Shown piece by piece: positions 25,258 through 33,119 of a stretch of 33,119 bases of DNA. The stretch's first letter is position 1. Each line of letters opens with the position of its first letter. Made by a program: the position numbers and the translations under genes. The notes beneath the pieces are model-generated. The model ran no database searches, was not told the DNA's origin, and was given only the letters and a program-made list of their open reading frames with translations. This stretch comes from Flavobacteriaceae bacterium (GTDB lineage: Bacteria; Bacteroidota; Bacteroidia; Flavobacteriales; Flavobacteriaceae), in contig NZIQ01000023.1 of NCBI GenBank assembly GCA_002691685.1, positions 1 to 33,119 on the forward strand, in the 5' to 3' direction.

Positions 25258-26463
25258 ATGAAACAGACTGATTTACTTCATATTAGTGAGAGTTATGGTG
25301 ACCCTTCCTACGTCTATGACGCAGACCTAATTAGTTCACAATACAAACGCTTGTGCGATGCTTTTGCTGGAGTCGAAGAGTTACGCTTACACTATGCGGT
25401 AAAAGCAAATTCTAATCTGTCTATTTTAAAATTATTCAACCATCTAGGAGCTGGACTAGACACGGTTTCCATACAAGAGGTTCAGCTCGGACTAAGAGCT
25501 GGTGTTAATCCAAAAAAAATCATTTTTACCCCTAATGGCGTTTCCATAGAAGAACTCGAAGAAGCAGTTAAATTAGGAGTTCAAATCAATATCGATAATC
25601 TGTCTATTTTAGAACAATTCGGACAAAAGCATCCCAATATTCCGGTTTGCGTTCGTATTAATCCTCATGTAATGGCAGGAGGAAACTCTAAAATTTCCGT
25701 TGGACACATAGATTCTAAGTTTGGCATTAGTATTCACCAAATTCCACATGTATTGAGAATTGTTGAATTGACCAACATGAATATTAACGGGATTCACATG
25801 CACACGGGTAGTGACATTTTGGACATAGACGTTTTTCTATATGCAACTGAAATATTATTTGACACAGCCAAAAACTTCAAACAATTAGAATTTCTAGATT
25901 TTGGTAGTGGATTTAAGGTAAGTTACACCCAAGGAGATATTGAAACAGATATCGAAGAATTAGGACAAAAACTGAGCACACGTTTCAATAAGTTTATAAG
26001 CGATTACGGACGTAAGCTTACACTCGCCTTCGAACCAGGAAAGTTTTTAGTTAGTAAAGCAGGGTACTTTTTAACCAAGGTTAACGTCGTAAAACAGACA
26101 ACTTCAACAGTATTTGCCAGTGTAGACTCGGGTTTTAATCATCTGATTAGACCAATGCTTTACGGATCTCATCATCATATAGAAAACCTCTCAAATCCAA
26201 ACGGCAAGGAACGCTATTACTCCGTCGTTGGATACATTTGTGAAACAGACACCTTTGGAAGTAATCGAAGAATTTCTGAAATCACAGAAGGAGACATTTT
26301 AGTCTTTCACAACGCGGGGGCTTATTGCTTTTCGATGGCGAGTAATTACAACTCTAGATTTCGGCCTGCAGAAATTATGTGGTACCAAGGAAAGTCTCAC
26401 TTAATCAGAGAACGCGAATCTTTTGAAGATCTGATTCATCTTCAAAAAGAAATTAGTTTTTAG
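25258..26463 (+). CDS. lysA: Diaminopimelate decarboxylase
   Basis: PLP enzyme that decarboxylates meso-diaminopimelate to lysine, the last step of the pathway that includes dapD in this window. 401 residues. The PLP lysine is K49 in HYAVKANSN. Barrel elements include VSIQEVQLGLRAGV, GHIDSKFGI, GIHMHTGSDI and FLDFGSGFKV. EPGKFLV and the active-site CETDTFG (cysteine and glutamate from the partner subunit) follow, then HNAGAYCFSMASNYNSR, the conserved C-terminal block. Arginine decarboxylases of the same fold lack the CESxD-type motif in this form, which supports lysA. Confidence 0.95.
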   Translation: MKQTDLLHISESYGDPSYVYDADLISSQYKRLCDAFAGVEELRLHYAVKANSNLSILKLFNHLGAGLDTVSIQEVQLGLRAGVNPKKIIFTPNGVSIEELEEAVKLGVQINIDNLSILEQFGQKHPNIPVCVRINPHVMAGGNSKISVGHIDSKFGISIHQIPHVLRIVELTNMNINGIHMHTGSDILDIDVFLYATEILFDTAKNFKQLEFLDFGSGFKVSYTQGDIETDIEELGQKLSTRFNKFISDYGRKLTLAFEPGKFLVSKAGYFLTKVNVVKQTTSTVFASVDSGFNHLIRPMLYGSHHHIENLSNPNGKERYYSVVGYICETDTFGSNRRISEITEGDILVFHNAGAYCFSMASNYNSRFRPAEIMWYQGKSHLIRERESFEDLIHLQKEISF

Positions 26464-26476
26464 ATCTTTTTAAGTC

Positions 26477-26484
26477 TAAATTTG
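26477..26484 (+). promoter_or_regulatory. Predicted -7 element of the thioredoxin-like gene
   Basis: TAAATTTG, an exact TAnnTTTG match, ends 15 nt before the ATG at 26500. It overlaps a TTG at 26482 that could otherwise be read as the start, which argues for the ATG. Confidence 0.4.
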
Positions 26485-26499
26485 AGTAAAGTGTTAGTC

Positions 26500-27018
26500 A
26501 TGCATAAATTTTCTGTAATAATCTTCTTTATCTTATGCTCATGGAGTGTTGCGAGCATTGCTCAAGACAAAATTCAATGGATAAGTATTGAAGAAGCAGA
26601 AGAATTGGCACAAACCTCTGAAAATCCCAAAAAAATTTTTATCGATGTCTATACAGACTGGTGTGGGTGGTGTAAAAAAATGGATCAATTAACCTTCAAT
26701 AATCCAGCAGTTTCAAATTATATGAACTCCACTTTTTATATGGTAAAATTTAACGCCGAATCTAAAGATGACATCAATATAAAAGGAATGACTTTTTCGT
26801 TTGTTTCAAGCGGAAGAAGAGGGTATCATGAATTAGCTGTGGCCCTCACCCAAGGCAAGTTGAGCTATCCAACAGTGGTATTCCTTGATTCAGAACTAAA
26901 TATGATTACTCCACTTCCTGGGTTTAGGACTGCAGAGCCATTCCTACAAATTGCCACATTTATAGGAAATAATATCTACCAGAATACGTCTTGGGAAGAT
27001 TACGTCAAATCTGATTAA
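26500..27018 (+). CDS. Exported thioredoxin-like protein
   Basis: 172 residues from the ATG at 26500, with a signal peptide at about 1-22 (FFILCSWSVASIAQ). The thioredoxin fold is shown by FIDVYTDWCGWCKKMDQ (active-site CGWC) and, further on, YPTVVFLD with the cis-proline. An insertion between them (FSFVSSGRRGYHELAVALTQGK) is longer than in classical thioredoxins and fits the DsbD-C-domain/DUF255-like group that begins with a lysine-rich 'eA...A...Kkifidvyt' segment. It probably acts in periplasmic thiol-disulfide exchange. Its stop is directly next to the stop of guaB (27016-27021), so the convergent transcripts run into each other. Confidence 0.87.
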   Translation: MHKFSVIIFFILCSWSVASIAQDKIQWISIEEAEELAQTSENPKKIFIDVYTDWCGWCKKMDQLTFNNPAVSNYMNSTFYMVKFNAESKDDINIKGMTFSFVSSGRRGYHELAVALTQGKLSYPTVVFLDSELNMITPLPGFRTAEPFLQIATFIGNNIYQNTSWEDYVKSD

Positions 27019-28512
<1,494 letters not shown>

Positions 28513-28514
28513 TG

Positions 28515-28522
28515 CAAATGTA
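28515..28522 (-). promoter_or_regulatory. Predicted -7 element of guaB
   Basis: Minus-strand TACATTTG matches TAnnTTTG, 23 nt before the ATG. A TTG (28546-28548) stands 23 nt further upstream. It would give guaB its own transcript in addition to read-through from the lyase gene. Confidence 0.5.
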
Positions 28523-28544
28523 CTCTTTTTGTGTGTAATCTGTA

Positions 28545-29402
28545 TCAAGCGTACCGAGAAAACAAAACCTTTGCTTGATTTACGGCTGCCTCAAAGGCAA
28601 ACATGTCGATATTTGTCTTAGCCTTACGAGCTGTAAAAAACGAAATTGCTTTTTCAGTTGGCAGGTTTCCAACCAACTCATTGGAAGCCATGGGGCAACC
28701 TCCGTAACCTTGTATAGCTGTATCAAAACGTTTACATCCCGCGTTAAAAGCGACTTCTAATTTTTGCTTCCATGCTAGTGGAGCACAATGAAAATGAGCA
28801 CCGAATTCAATTTGCTTATAATGAGGAATAAGAGCTGAAAACACTTCTTCGATATCAGTTAGTTCTGCGTTTCCCATGGTATCAGAAAGTGAAATAATTC
28901 GAATACCTTTTTGGGCAAGTTGGTCAATCCAATGAAAAACTACCGAAACGTTCCATGGATCTCCATAGGGGTTACCAAAACCCATAGATAAATAAACCAC
29001 TAATTCCTTATTGAACGAATTACAAAGAGCTTGAATCGAATCTAGTAATGCAAAGGACTCTTCAATAGTCTTATGGGTATTTCGCATTTGAAAAATCTCA
29101 GAAATCGAGAAAGGAAACCCTAAATACTTTATTTGTTGAAAAGCACAAGCCTCTTTTGCTCCTCTTTTATTAGCAACAATCACAGATAGTTCAGTTGTGG
29201 TATTGCTAAAATCCAATGCATCTAAAACCTCTGCTGTATCTTGCATTTGAGGTATAGCTTTTGGAGAAACAAAACTCCCGATATCAAGGACATCAAAATT
29301 ACAGTTCAGTAAGGATTGAAGATATCTTAATTTCTTATCAGTAGGAATAAAAGTTTTAATTCCTTGCATGGCATCTCTAGGGCATTCAATCAGCTTAATC
29401 AT
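28545..29402 (-). CDS. Hydroxymethylglutaryl-CoA lyase-family protein
   Basis: 285 residues, HMGL-like TIM barrel. Family marks are IECPRDAMQG with R9 and D10, a metal-binding histidine pair in FGAHFHCAP, SLSDTMGNA, and the catalytic-loop cysteine in GYGGCPMASNELVGNLPTE. The family cleaves 3-hydroxy-3-methylglutaryl-CoA to acetoacetate and acetyl-CoA, ending leucine degradation. The signature and length fit, though the related 2-isopropylmalate synthase-like enzymes share the fold. It begins in an ATGA overlap with the LysE gene, which suggests an amino-acid link between catabolism and export. Confidence 0.88.
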   Translation of the reverse strand: MIKLIECPRDAMQGIKTFIPTDKKLRYLQSLLNCNFDVLDIGSFVSPKAIPQMQDTAEVLDALDFSNTTTELSVIVANKRGAKEACAFQQIKYLGFPFSISEIFQMRNTHKTIEESFALLDSIQALCNSFNKELVVYLSMGFGNPYGDPWNVSVVFHWIDQLAQKGIRIISLSDTMGNAELTDIEEVFSALIPHYKQIEFGAHFHCAPLAWKQKLEVAFNAGCKRFDTAIQGYGGCPMASNELVGNLPTEKAISFFTARKAKTNIDMFAFEAAVNQAKVLFSRYA

Positions 29403-30025
29403 GACGATGGAATTAAAATAAGTAATGCGATAAAGAGAAAAACAATCACTTGCATGTATAATAGATGCACTTGATAATTTTCGAAATAATGCTTTAGTCG
29501 TCCTGCAGTAAAGGCAATAATTCCAAATACAAGTAAGGTAATAAAGGCAAAACTTAATCCAAGTATTAAAAACTGCACAACTACATCGATCTCATCATGA
29601 AATAAAAATCCTGGAAAAAAAGCTAAAAAAAACAGACTGACTTTAGGGTTCAAAACATTCATACTAAAAGTCTTAAAAATGAGCTGCATATTACCTTCAG
29701 TAGCTTCGTCTCGACCTTCTATTGAAATTTTTCGTTTTCGTTTAATAGCGAGAATCGTCAAATAGGCCAAATACAAAAGATAACCAGCCCCAAAACCTTT
29801 GACGGCCCACAAGAGTGTCTCATTAGTTTGAATTAAGGCAGCTAATCCCAAAGCGAGAAATAAAGTATGTACCAAGCATCCAAAAACAAAGCCCAAGGTC
29901 GCCCACAACCCTCTCTTAAAACCTTGTTGCAGACCAATGGTGAGAACATAGAAATTGTCTGGTCCCGGTGTAAGAGCAAGTCCAAATGAAGCAGCACAAA
30001 AACCAAGAAACAATTCTAAATTCAC
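29399..30025 (-). CDS. LysE/RhtB-family amino-acid exporter
   Basis: 208 residues with about six hydrophobic segments. The N-terminal signature FGLALTPGPDNFYVLTIGLQQGFKRGLWATLGFVFG, the middle GAGYLLYLAYLTI and the loop FSMNVLNPKVSLFFLAFFPGF are those of the LysE/RhtB translocators, which export amino acids such as lysine, threonine or homoserine. Substrate unknown. It overlaps HMG-CoA lyase by four bases and follows pyrD after one base, so the three are co-transcribed. Confidence 0.9.
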   Translation of the reverse strand: MNLELFLGFCAASFGLALTPGPDNFYVLTIGLQQGFKRGLWATLGFVFGCLVHTLFLALGLAALIQTNETLLWAVKGFGAGYLLYLAYLTILAIKRKRKISIEGRDEATEGNMQLIFKTFSMNVLNPKVSLFFLAFFPGFLFHDEIDVVVQFLILGLSFAFITLLVFGIIAFTAGRLKHYFENYQVHLLYMQVIVFLFIALLILIPSS

Positions 30026-30026
30026 A

Positions 30027-31064
30027 TCAATTCTTTTTTAATGATTTTAGGATGGATGAAATAAGCCCTGGCCCTTCATAAACTAAACCAGAATAAATCT
30101 GAATTAAATCAGCACCGGCGTTCAACTTTTCCAAAGCCGATTCAACATTGTGAATTCCTCCTACACCCACAATCACAAAAGGTTTTCTTTTATTGGTCGC
30201 AATGAATTTAATCACCTCAGTACTGCGATCACATAAAGGTCGACCGCTTAATCCGCCTGATTCGTTCCCGTATTTCTGAGTAGAGTCAATTCCATCTCTA
30301 GATATAGTAGTATTAGTAGCAATTATACCTGCAATAGCGGTACTTTCCACTATTTCGATAATATCCATTAGCTGCTGATTACTCAGGTCTGGAGCAAGTT
30401 TTAATAAAATTGGTTTTTCACTAACACGAAGAGATTTAGCTAAAATACTTCCTTCTTCCTTTAGATTTGACAACAATCGAGTAAGGGGCTCTTTTTCTTG
30501 AAGTTCTCTTAAACCCGGAGTATTTGGAGAACTAACATTCACCACAAAATAATCTACAACATCATATAGAGCATTCAAGCATGTTAAATAATCATCTAGT
30601 GCGTTTTCATTAGGTGTTATTTTATTCTTTCCAATATTTCCTCCGACTATAAATTTTCTATGTTTTTGAAGACGTAGTACTGCCTTTTGAACACCCTCAT
30701 TATTAAAGCCCATTCTGTTTATAATTCCATCATCCTCAAGCAAACGGAATAGTCTTTTTTTAGGATTACCCTCTTGAGGTTTAGGGGTAAGCGTACCTAT
30801 TTCAACAAAACCAAAACCGATCTCGTGAAAAGATTGACACAATTCTGCATTTTTATCCATCCCAGCAGCCAAGCCTATAGGATTCGAAAACTTTAATCCC
30901 ATAAGATTTTTCTCTAAGACTTCTCCTTTAGGCACAAAAAGGGCATTATAGAGCTTTATCAGTCCTAAGAAAGAAAATATTTTAAGCAGAAAAAACGTTA
31001 TATAATGGGCTTTCTCAGCATCAAATTTAAAGAGAATAAAACGCGTTATAAGTCGATACATCAT
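30027..31064 (-). CDS. pyrD: Dihydroorotate dehydrogenase (quinone), class 2
   Basis: Oxidises dihydroorotate to orotate in pyrimidine synthesis, passing electrons to the quinone pool. 345 residues. The amphipathic N-terminal part ([28 protein letters not shown]) is the membrane-associating domain of class 2 enzymes. The FMN barrel starts at [16 protein letters not shown] and has NRMGFNNEG and the catalytic serine in [16 protein letters not shown] (S178 or S179). LKLAPDLS, the TNTTISR loop, GGLSGRPL and [11 protein letters not shown] complete the family pattern. The start is ATGATG, so either codon is possible. Confidence 0.96.
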   Translation of the reverse strand: MMYRLITRFILFKFDAEKAHYITFFLLKIFSFLGLIKLYNALFVPKGEVLEKNLMGLKFSNPIGLAAGMDKNAELCQSFHEIGFGFVEIGTLTPKPQEGNPKKRLFRLLEDDGIINRMGFNNEGVQKAVLRLQKHRKFIVGGNIGKNKITPNENALDDYLTCLNALYDVVDYFVVNVSSPNTPGLRELQEKEPLTRLLSNLKEEGSILAKSLRVSEKPILLKLAPDLSNQQLMDIIEIVESTAIAGIIATNTTISRDGIDSTQKYGNESGGLSGRPLCDRSTEVIKFIATNKRKPFVIVGVGGIHNVESALEKLNAGADLIQIYSGLVYEGPGLISSILKSLKKN

Positions 31065-31069
31065 GAGTT

Positions 31070-31077
31070 CAAAAATA
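31070..31077 (-). promoter_or_regulatory. Predicted -7 element of pyrD operon
   Basis: Minus-strand TATTTTTG matches TAnnTTTG and ends 5 nt before the ATG, again predicting a leaderless or very short leader. No -33 TTTG is evident. Confidence 0.5.
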
Positions 31078-31146
31078 GCAAGTATTGAAGGAATAGCGCA
31101 TAAAATTGTTTTACTAAGAATTAACTTTTTAATTTTCCATTAATTA

Positions 31147-32394
31147 ATGGGTATGAATGCATTAACACAGACGTTTTTAGACTTGATTTCAATCGAAACT
31201 TCGTCATTCATGAATCAAAAACAACAAAAGCCATCCTATGGGCAAGTTTCTGTGTTGAATATTATAAATCAAGAATTACAAGCTATTATTCCCAAAACAA
31301 ATATCAAAAGATTCAATACCCATGGAATCTTTGCTGAAATACCGGCTAGTGCAAAAAAAACTACTATCCCTACTATAGGTTTGGTTGTTCAAACCGATTC
31401 CACTCCAGCACTTTCAAGTTGCTTAAAGCCAGTAATCTTTGAAAAATACAATCCGAAGAATAGGGTGCATAAAAATCATTTCTCATCACTCCTAAACGAA
31501 GAAGAGCTGAACTTTTTAAATCGACTCAAAAACAACTATATCATTTCCTCTGATGGTCGAGGCGTTCTAGGCACAGAGAGTAAAGCAGCTATTAGCATAG
31601 TATTACATGCCATAAAAGCCATTGTTAACGATAAAGGCAAGCACGGTAAGATTCAATTACTTATTCTCACCGACTCCTATAGCAAAAAAAATATTCAAAA
31701 AGCACCACTGAGCTTTTTCACTCCTGATTTAAATTACACCGTAGAGGGAGGAGAATTGGGAAACATATATTACAAAAGCAGAGAACTTGTAGAAGCAGAA
31801 ATAACGATTAGAGGTAATTATCAGCAGTACGGCACTATTGAGGAAGGATTGATCAGCGCCCTAGAATTAACCAATGAATTTATCAACGCCCTGCCTATGA
31901 AAGAGGACGCGCTATTAAGTGACCAAAAAAAAGGGCGCTTTCATTTAGACCAAATCTTAGGTGATTCGAATGGTAGCCAATTAAAACTTATCATTGAAGA
32001 TCTTGATAAAAATAGATTTGCGGCTCGTTTAAGGCTTTTAAGTCACATCGCAGACCAGCAAAACAAACTACGTCCTAATTCGATTAGCATACAATTAAAA
32101 AACAGACAATATTCCATTGAAGAACACTTAAAAAGCCATTGGCACTTTGTAGATTTTACGGTGCGTGCAGCTATTAATAAAGGTCTCAACAAACAACAGA
32201 CCATTGGCTCGCATCACTTGAGTAACGCCATAAAATTTAATGCCTTGGGAATACCCACAATAGGCTTATTTACAGGTGGGGTGCACCAAAGAACTAAGAG
32301 GGAATACATATCTGTTCAACATATGGAAAAGGCTGTAGATTTTATCCAAGAATTAGTGTATAAGGCTAGTAAACAAAAAAAGGCTTCCAAATAG
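31147..32394 (+). CDS. Peptidase T-like protein lacking catalytic residues
   Basis: 415 residues, the length of M20B peptidase T, and collinear with E. coli PepT along its whole length, from the N-terminal FLDLISIETSS to LFTGG and MEKAVDFI near the C-terminus. But the metal site is altered. Where PepT has SHVDTSP this has VQTDSTP (Q82 for the zinc His, D84 kept); GADDKAG is GTESKAA (E144 for the bridging Asp); PDEEVG is DSYSKK (Y178 and S179 for the general-base and zinc Glu); VDGG is VEGG (E200 for Asp); and the last zinc His aligns with R382. The RGGTDG pocket is SHHLSNA. It cannot be a normal dinuclear zinc peptidase, so it is probably a structural or binding pseudoenzyme. The frame is intact and no stop or frameshift is seen. 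ATG at 31153 is an alternative start. Confidence 0.85.
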   Translation: MGMNALTQTFLDLISIETSSFMNQKQQKPSYGQVSVLNIINQELQAIIPKTNIKRFNTHGIFAEIPASAKKTTIPTIGLVVQTDSTPALSSCLKPVIFEKYNPKNRVHKNHFSSLLNEEELNFLNRLKNNYIISSDGRGVLGTESKAAISIVLHAIKAIVNDKGKHGKIQLLILTDSYSKKNIQKAPLSFFTPDLNYTVEGGELGNIYYKSRELVEAEITIRGNYQQYGTIEEGLISALELTNEFINALPMKEDALLSDQKKGRFHLDQILGDSNGSQLKLIIEDLDKNRFAARLRLLSHIADQQNKLRPNSISIQLKNRQYSIEEHLKSHWHFVDFTVRAAINKGLNKQQTIGSHHLSNAIKFNALGIPTIGLFTGGVHQRTKREYISVQHMEKAVDFIQELVYKASKQKKASK

Positions 32395-32400
32395 GAAACC
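32375..32400 (-). terminator. Intrinsic terminator of yajC, inside the 3' end of the convergent gene
   Basis: On the minus strand GGTTTCC, loop TATTT, GGAAGCC (one T-G pair), then seven T residues (32375-32381). The hairpin and T-run overlap the last codons and stop (32392-32394) of the peptidase T-like gene on the other strand. Confidence 0.8.
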
Positions 32401-32430
32401 TCTTATTATATAGAATTAAAGCTAAAATTC

Positions 32431-32712
32431 TTACTTTTTAGTCTTAATCGTCTGCGATAATTCGTGAGATATTGCTGACTTGTCAAATTTGAGTTTTCCC
32501 GCCATTGTCTCTATAACGACACTCTTGTTTTCATCTCCAAATTCAAGAACTTTACCGTGTAAGCCACTTTTCGTAATAACACGATCACCTCGCTTTAACT
32601 CTTCAACAAATTTCTTTTCGTCTTTCTGTCTCTTCACTTGTGGGCGAATCATAAAAAAATAAGCCACTACAAAGATTAAGATCAGTGGTAAAAACTGATT
32701 TAGCGCGTCCAT
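32431..32712 (-). CDS. yajC: Preprotein translocase subunit YajC
   Basis: 93 residues: one membrane segment at about 6-23 (QFLPLILIFVVAYFFMIRPQ), then KRQKDEKKFVEELKRGDRVITKSGLHGKVLEFGDENKSVVIE, the cytoplasmic domain typical of YajC. It associates with SecDF-YidC in protein export. It follows the DUF1573 gene after 4 bases, so they share a transcript; the promoter is outside the window. Confidence 0.96.
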   Translation of the reverse strand: MDALNQFLPLILIFVVAYFFMIRPQVKRQKDEKKFVEELKRGDRVITKSGLHGKVLEFGDENKSVVIETMAGKLKFDKSAISHELSQTIKTKK

Positions 32713-32716
32713 TTAA

Positions 32717-33119
32717 TTAGTTTGTCGTTTTAAAAGGAGCTTCGAATGTTCCGTTCTGCCTTGGTTGAATAAAAGCTTTGATGCGCAACATTTCAGTTCC
32801 AGTAGCGGTATTCGTATTTAGGGTAATACTTTTTGTAACCTGATTGGCACCTGTCCCGTTAAACTTAACCACTAAAGAAGCGCTTTCACCTGGAGCGATA
32901 GGCTGATTTTTGGGATATTCAGGAACCGTGCACCCACAAGAAGATTTTGCATCTGTAATAATCAATGGGGCATCACCTGTATTGGTAAACTCAAATATTT
33001 TTTCTTGAGGTGCTCCATAAGCGATTTGACCAAAATCATGTTCTTTTGATTCAAAACTCATAACTGGCACTTTAGCTTGTTGAGCATCGCGCTGAACTGC
33101 ATTTTCCATATTTGCAGAA
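32717..33119 (-). CDS. DUF1573 protein, 5' end outside window
   Basis: 134 codons are open to the window edge. The DUF1573 domain spans most of it: SFESKEHDFGQIAYGAPQEKIFEFTNTGDAPLIITDAKSSCGCTVPEYP, ending in SITLNTNTATG and RIKAFI. An ATG at 33109 is possible, but the upstream codons SAN continue in frame and relatives begin with a lipoprotein signal followed by a short Ala-rich linker ending in a similar 'RDA...KVPVM' stretch, so the true start is probably off the window and the protein exported. DUF1573 is an immunoglobulin-like fold of unknown role. It is paired with yajC. Confidence 0.85.
   Translation of the reverse strand, partial: SANMENAVQRDAQQAKVPVMSFESKEHDFGQIAYGAPQEKIFEFTNTGDAPLIITDAKSSCGCTVPEYPKNQPIAPGESASLVVKFNGTGANQVTKSITLNTNTATGTEMLRIKAFIQPRQNGTFEAPFKTTN

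Noticed and set aside
26482-26499. TTG start adding six residues to the thioredoxin-like protein
   Set aside because: It falls within the TAAATTTG promoter element, and the signal peptide begins properly at the ATG at 26500.
31147-32394. Peptidase T-like gene as a decayed pseudogene
   Set aside because: 415 codons are intact, the length and framework motifs are kept, and only active-site positions have changed; a pseudoenzyme fits better.

Overview
The window is a stretch of chromosome that looks like a member of the Bacteroidota, class Flavobacteriia. The reasons are: low G+C coding DNA; start codons without Shine-Dalgarno sequences but with the Bacteroidota promoter element TAnnTTTG just upstream; lipoproteins and secreted proteins typical of the group; and characteristic neighbourhoods (ruvX-def-DUF5606, DUF1573-yajC, guaA followed by a LysM/periplasmic-binding-fold protein). 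I count 32 protein genes, two of which run off the window ends. I see no rRNA, tRNA, CRISPR, insertion sequence or prophage. No gene-free gap exceeds 200 bases.

Layout. 1-4905 (minus): a LysM/PBP1-fold cell-envelope protein translationally coupled to guaA, then bshC. 4972-9697 (plus): an exported trio of M14 metallopeptidase, SGNH esterase and GH20 hexosaminidase lipoprotein, ended by a bidirectional terminator. 9733-11147 (minus): ruvX-def-DUF5606. 11238-12874: dapD converging on a GT2 glycosyltransferase. 12928-19438 (plus): a tightly packed seven-gene run (GT4, a second GT-A-like transferase, Sua5/TsaC, CCA-adding enzyme, heme A synthase, pRiA4b ORF-3-like protein, NdpA-type nucleoid-associated protein). 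19442-22589: an unrecognised kinase-fold-like protein divergent from uvrB. 22624-25079 (minus): a metzincin-like lipoprotein, an Hsp20 chaperone and sucC. 25258-27018 (plus): lysA and an exported thioredoxin-like protein. 27019-31064 (minus): pyrD, a LysE-type exporter, HMG-CoA lyase and guaB. 31147-32394 (plus): a peptidase T-like protein that lacks the catalytic residues. 32431-33119 (minus): yajC and a DUF1573 protein cut by the window end.

How the genes work together. Most are housekeeping: GMP synthesis (guaA, guaB), pyrimidine synthesis (pyrD), diaminopimelate/lysine synthesis (dapD, lysA), the TCA cycle (sucC), haem A for the terminal oxidase (ctaA), tRNA maturation (Sua5, CCA), DNA repair (uvrB), N-terminal formyl removal (def) and thiol chemistry (bshC). 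An envelope theme recurs: LysM protein, GH20, SGNH esterase, glycosyltransferases, YajC and lipoproteins.

Most worth a second look: (1) the peptidase T homologue at 31147-32394, whose expected zinc ligands and general base are nearly all replaced while the fold-level sequence stays intact; (2) the 352-residue protein opposite uvrB, which carries a kinase/APH-like catalytic signature; (3) -7 promoter elements only 3-5 nt before the ATG of guaA, GT4, uvrB and pyrD, predicting leaderless mRNAs; (4) two 13-bp repeats one 32-bp step apart upstream of hsp20. I found no clear defence system or mobile island.
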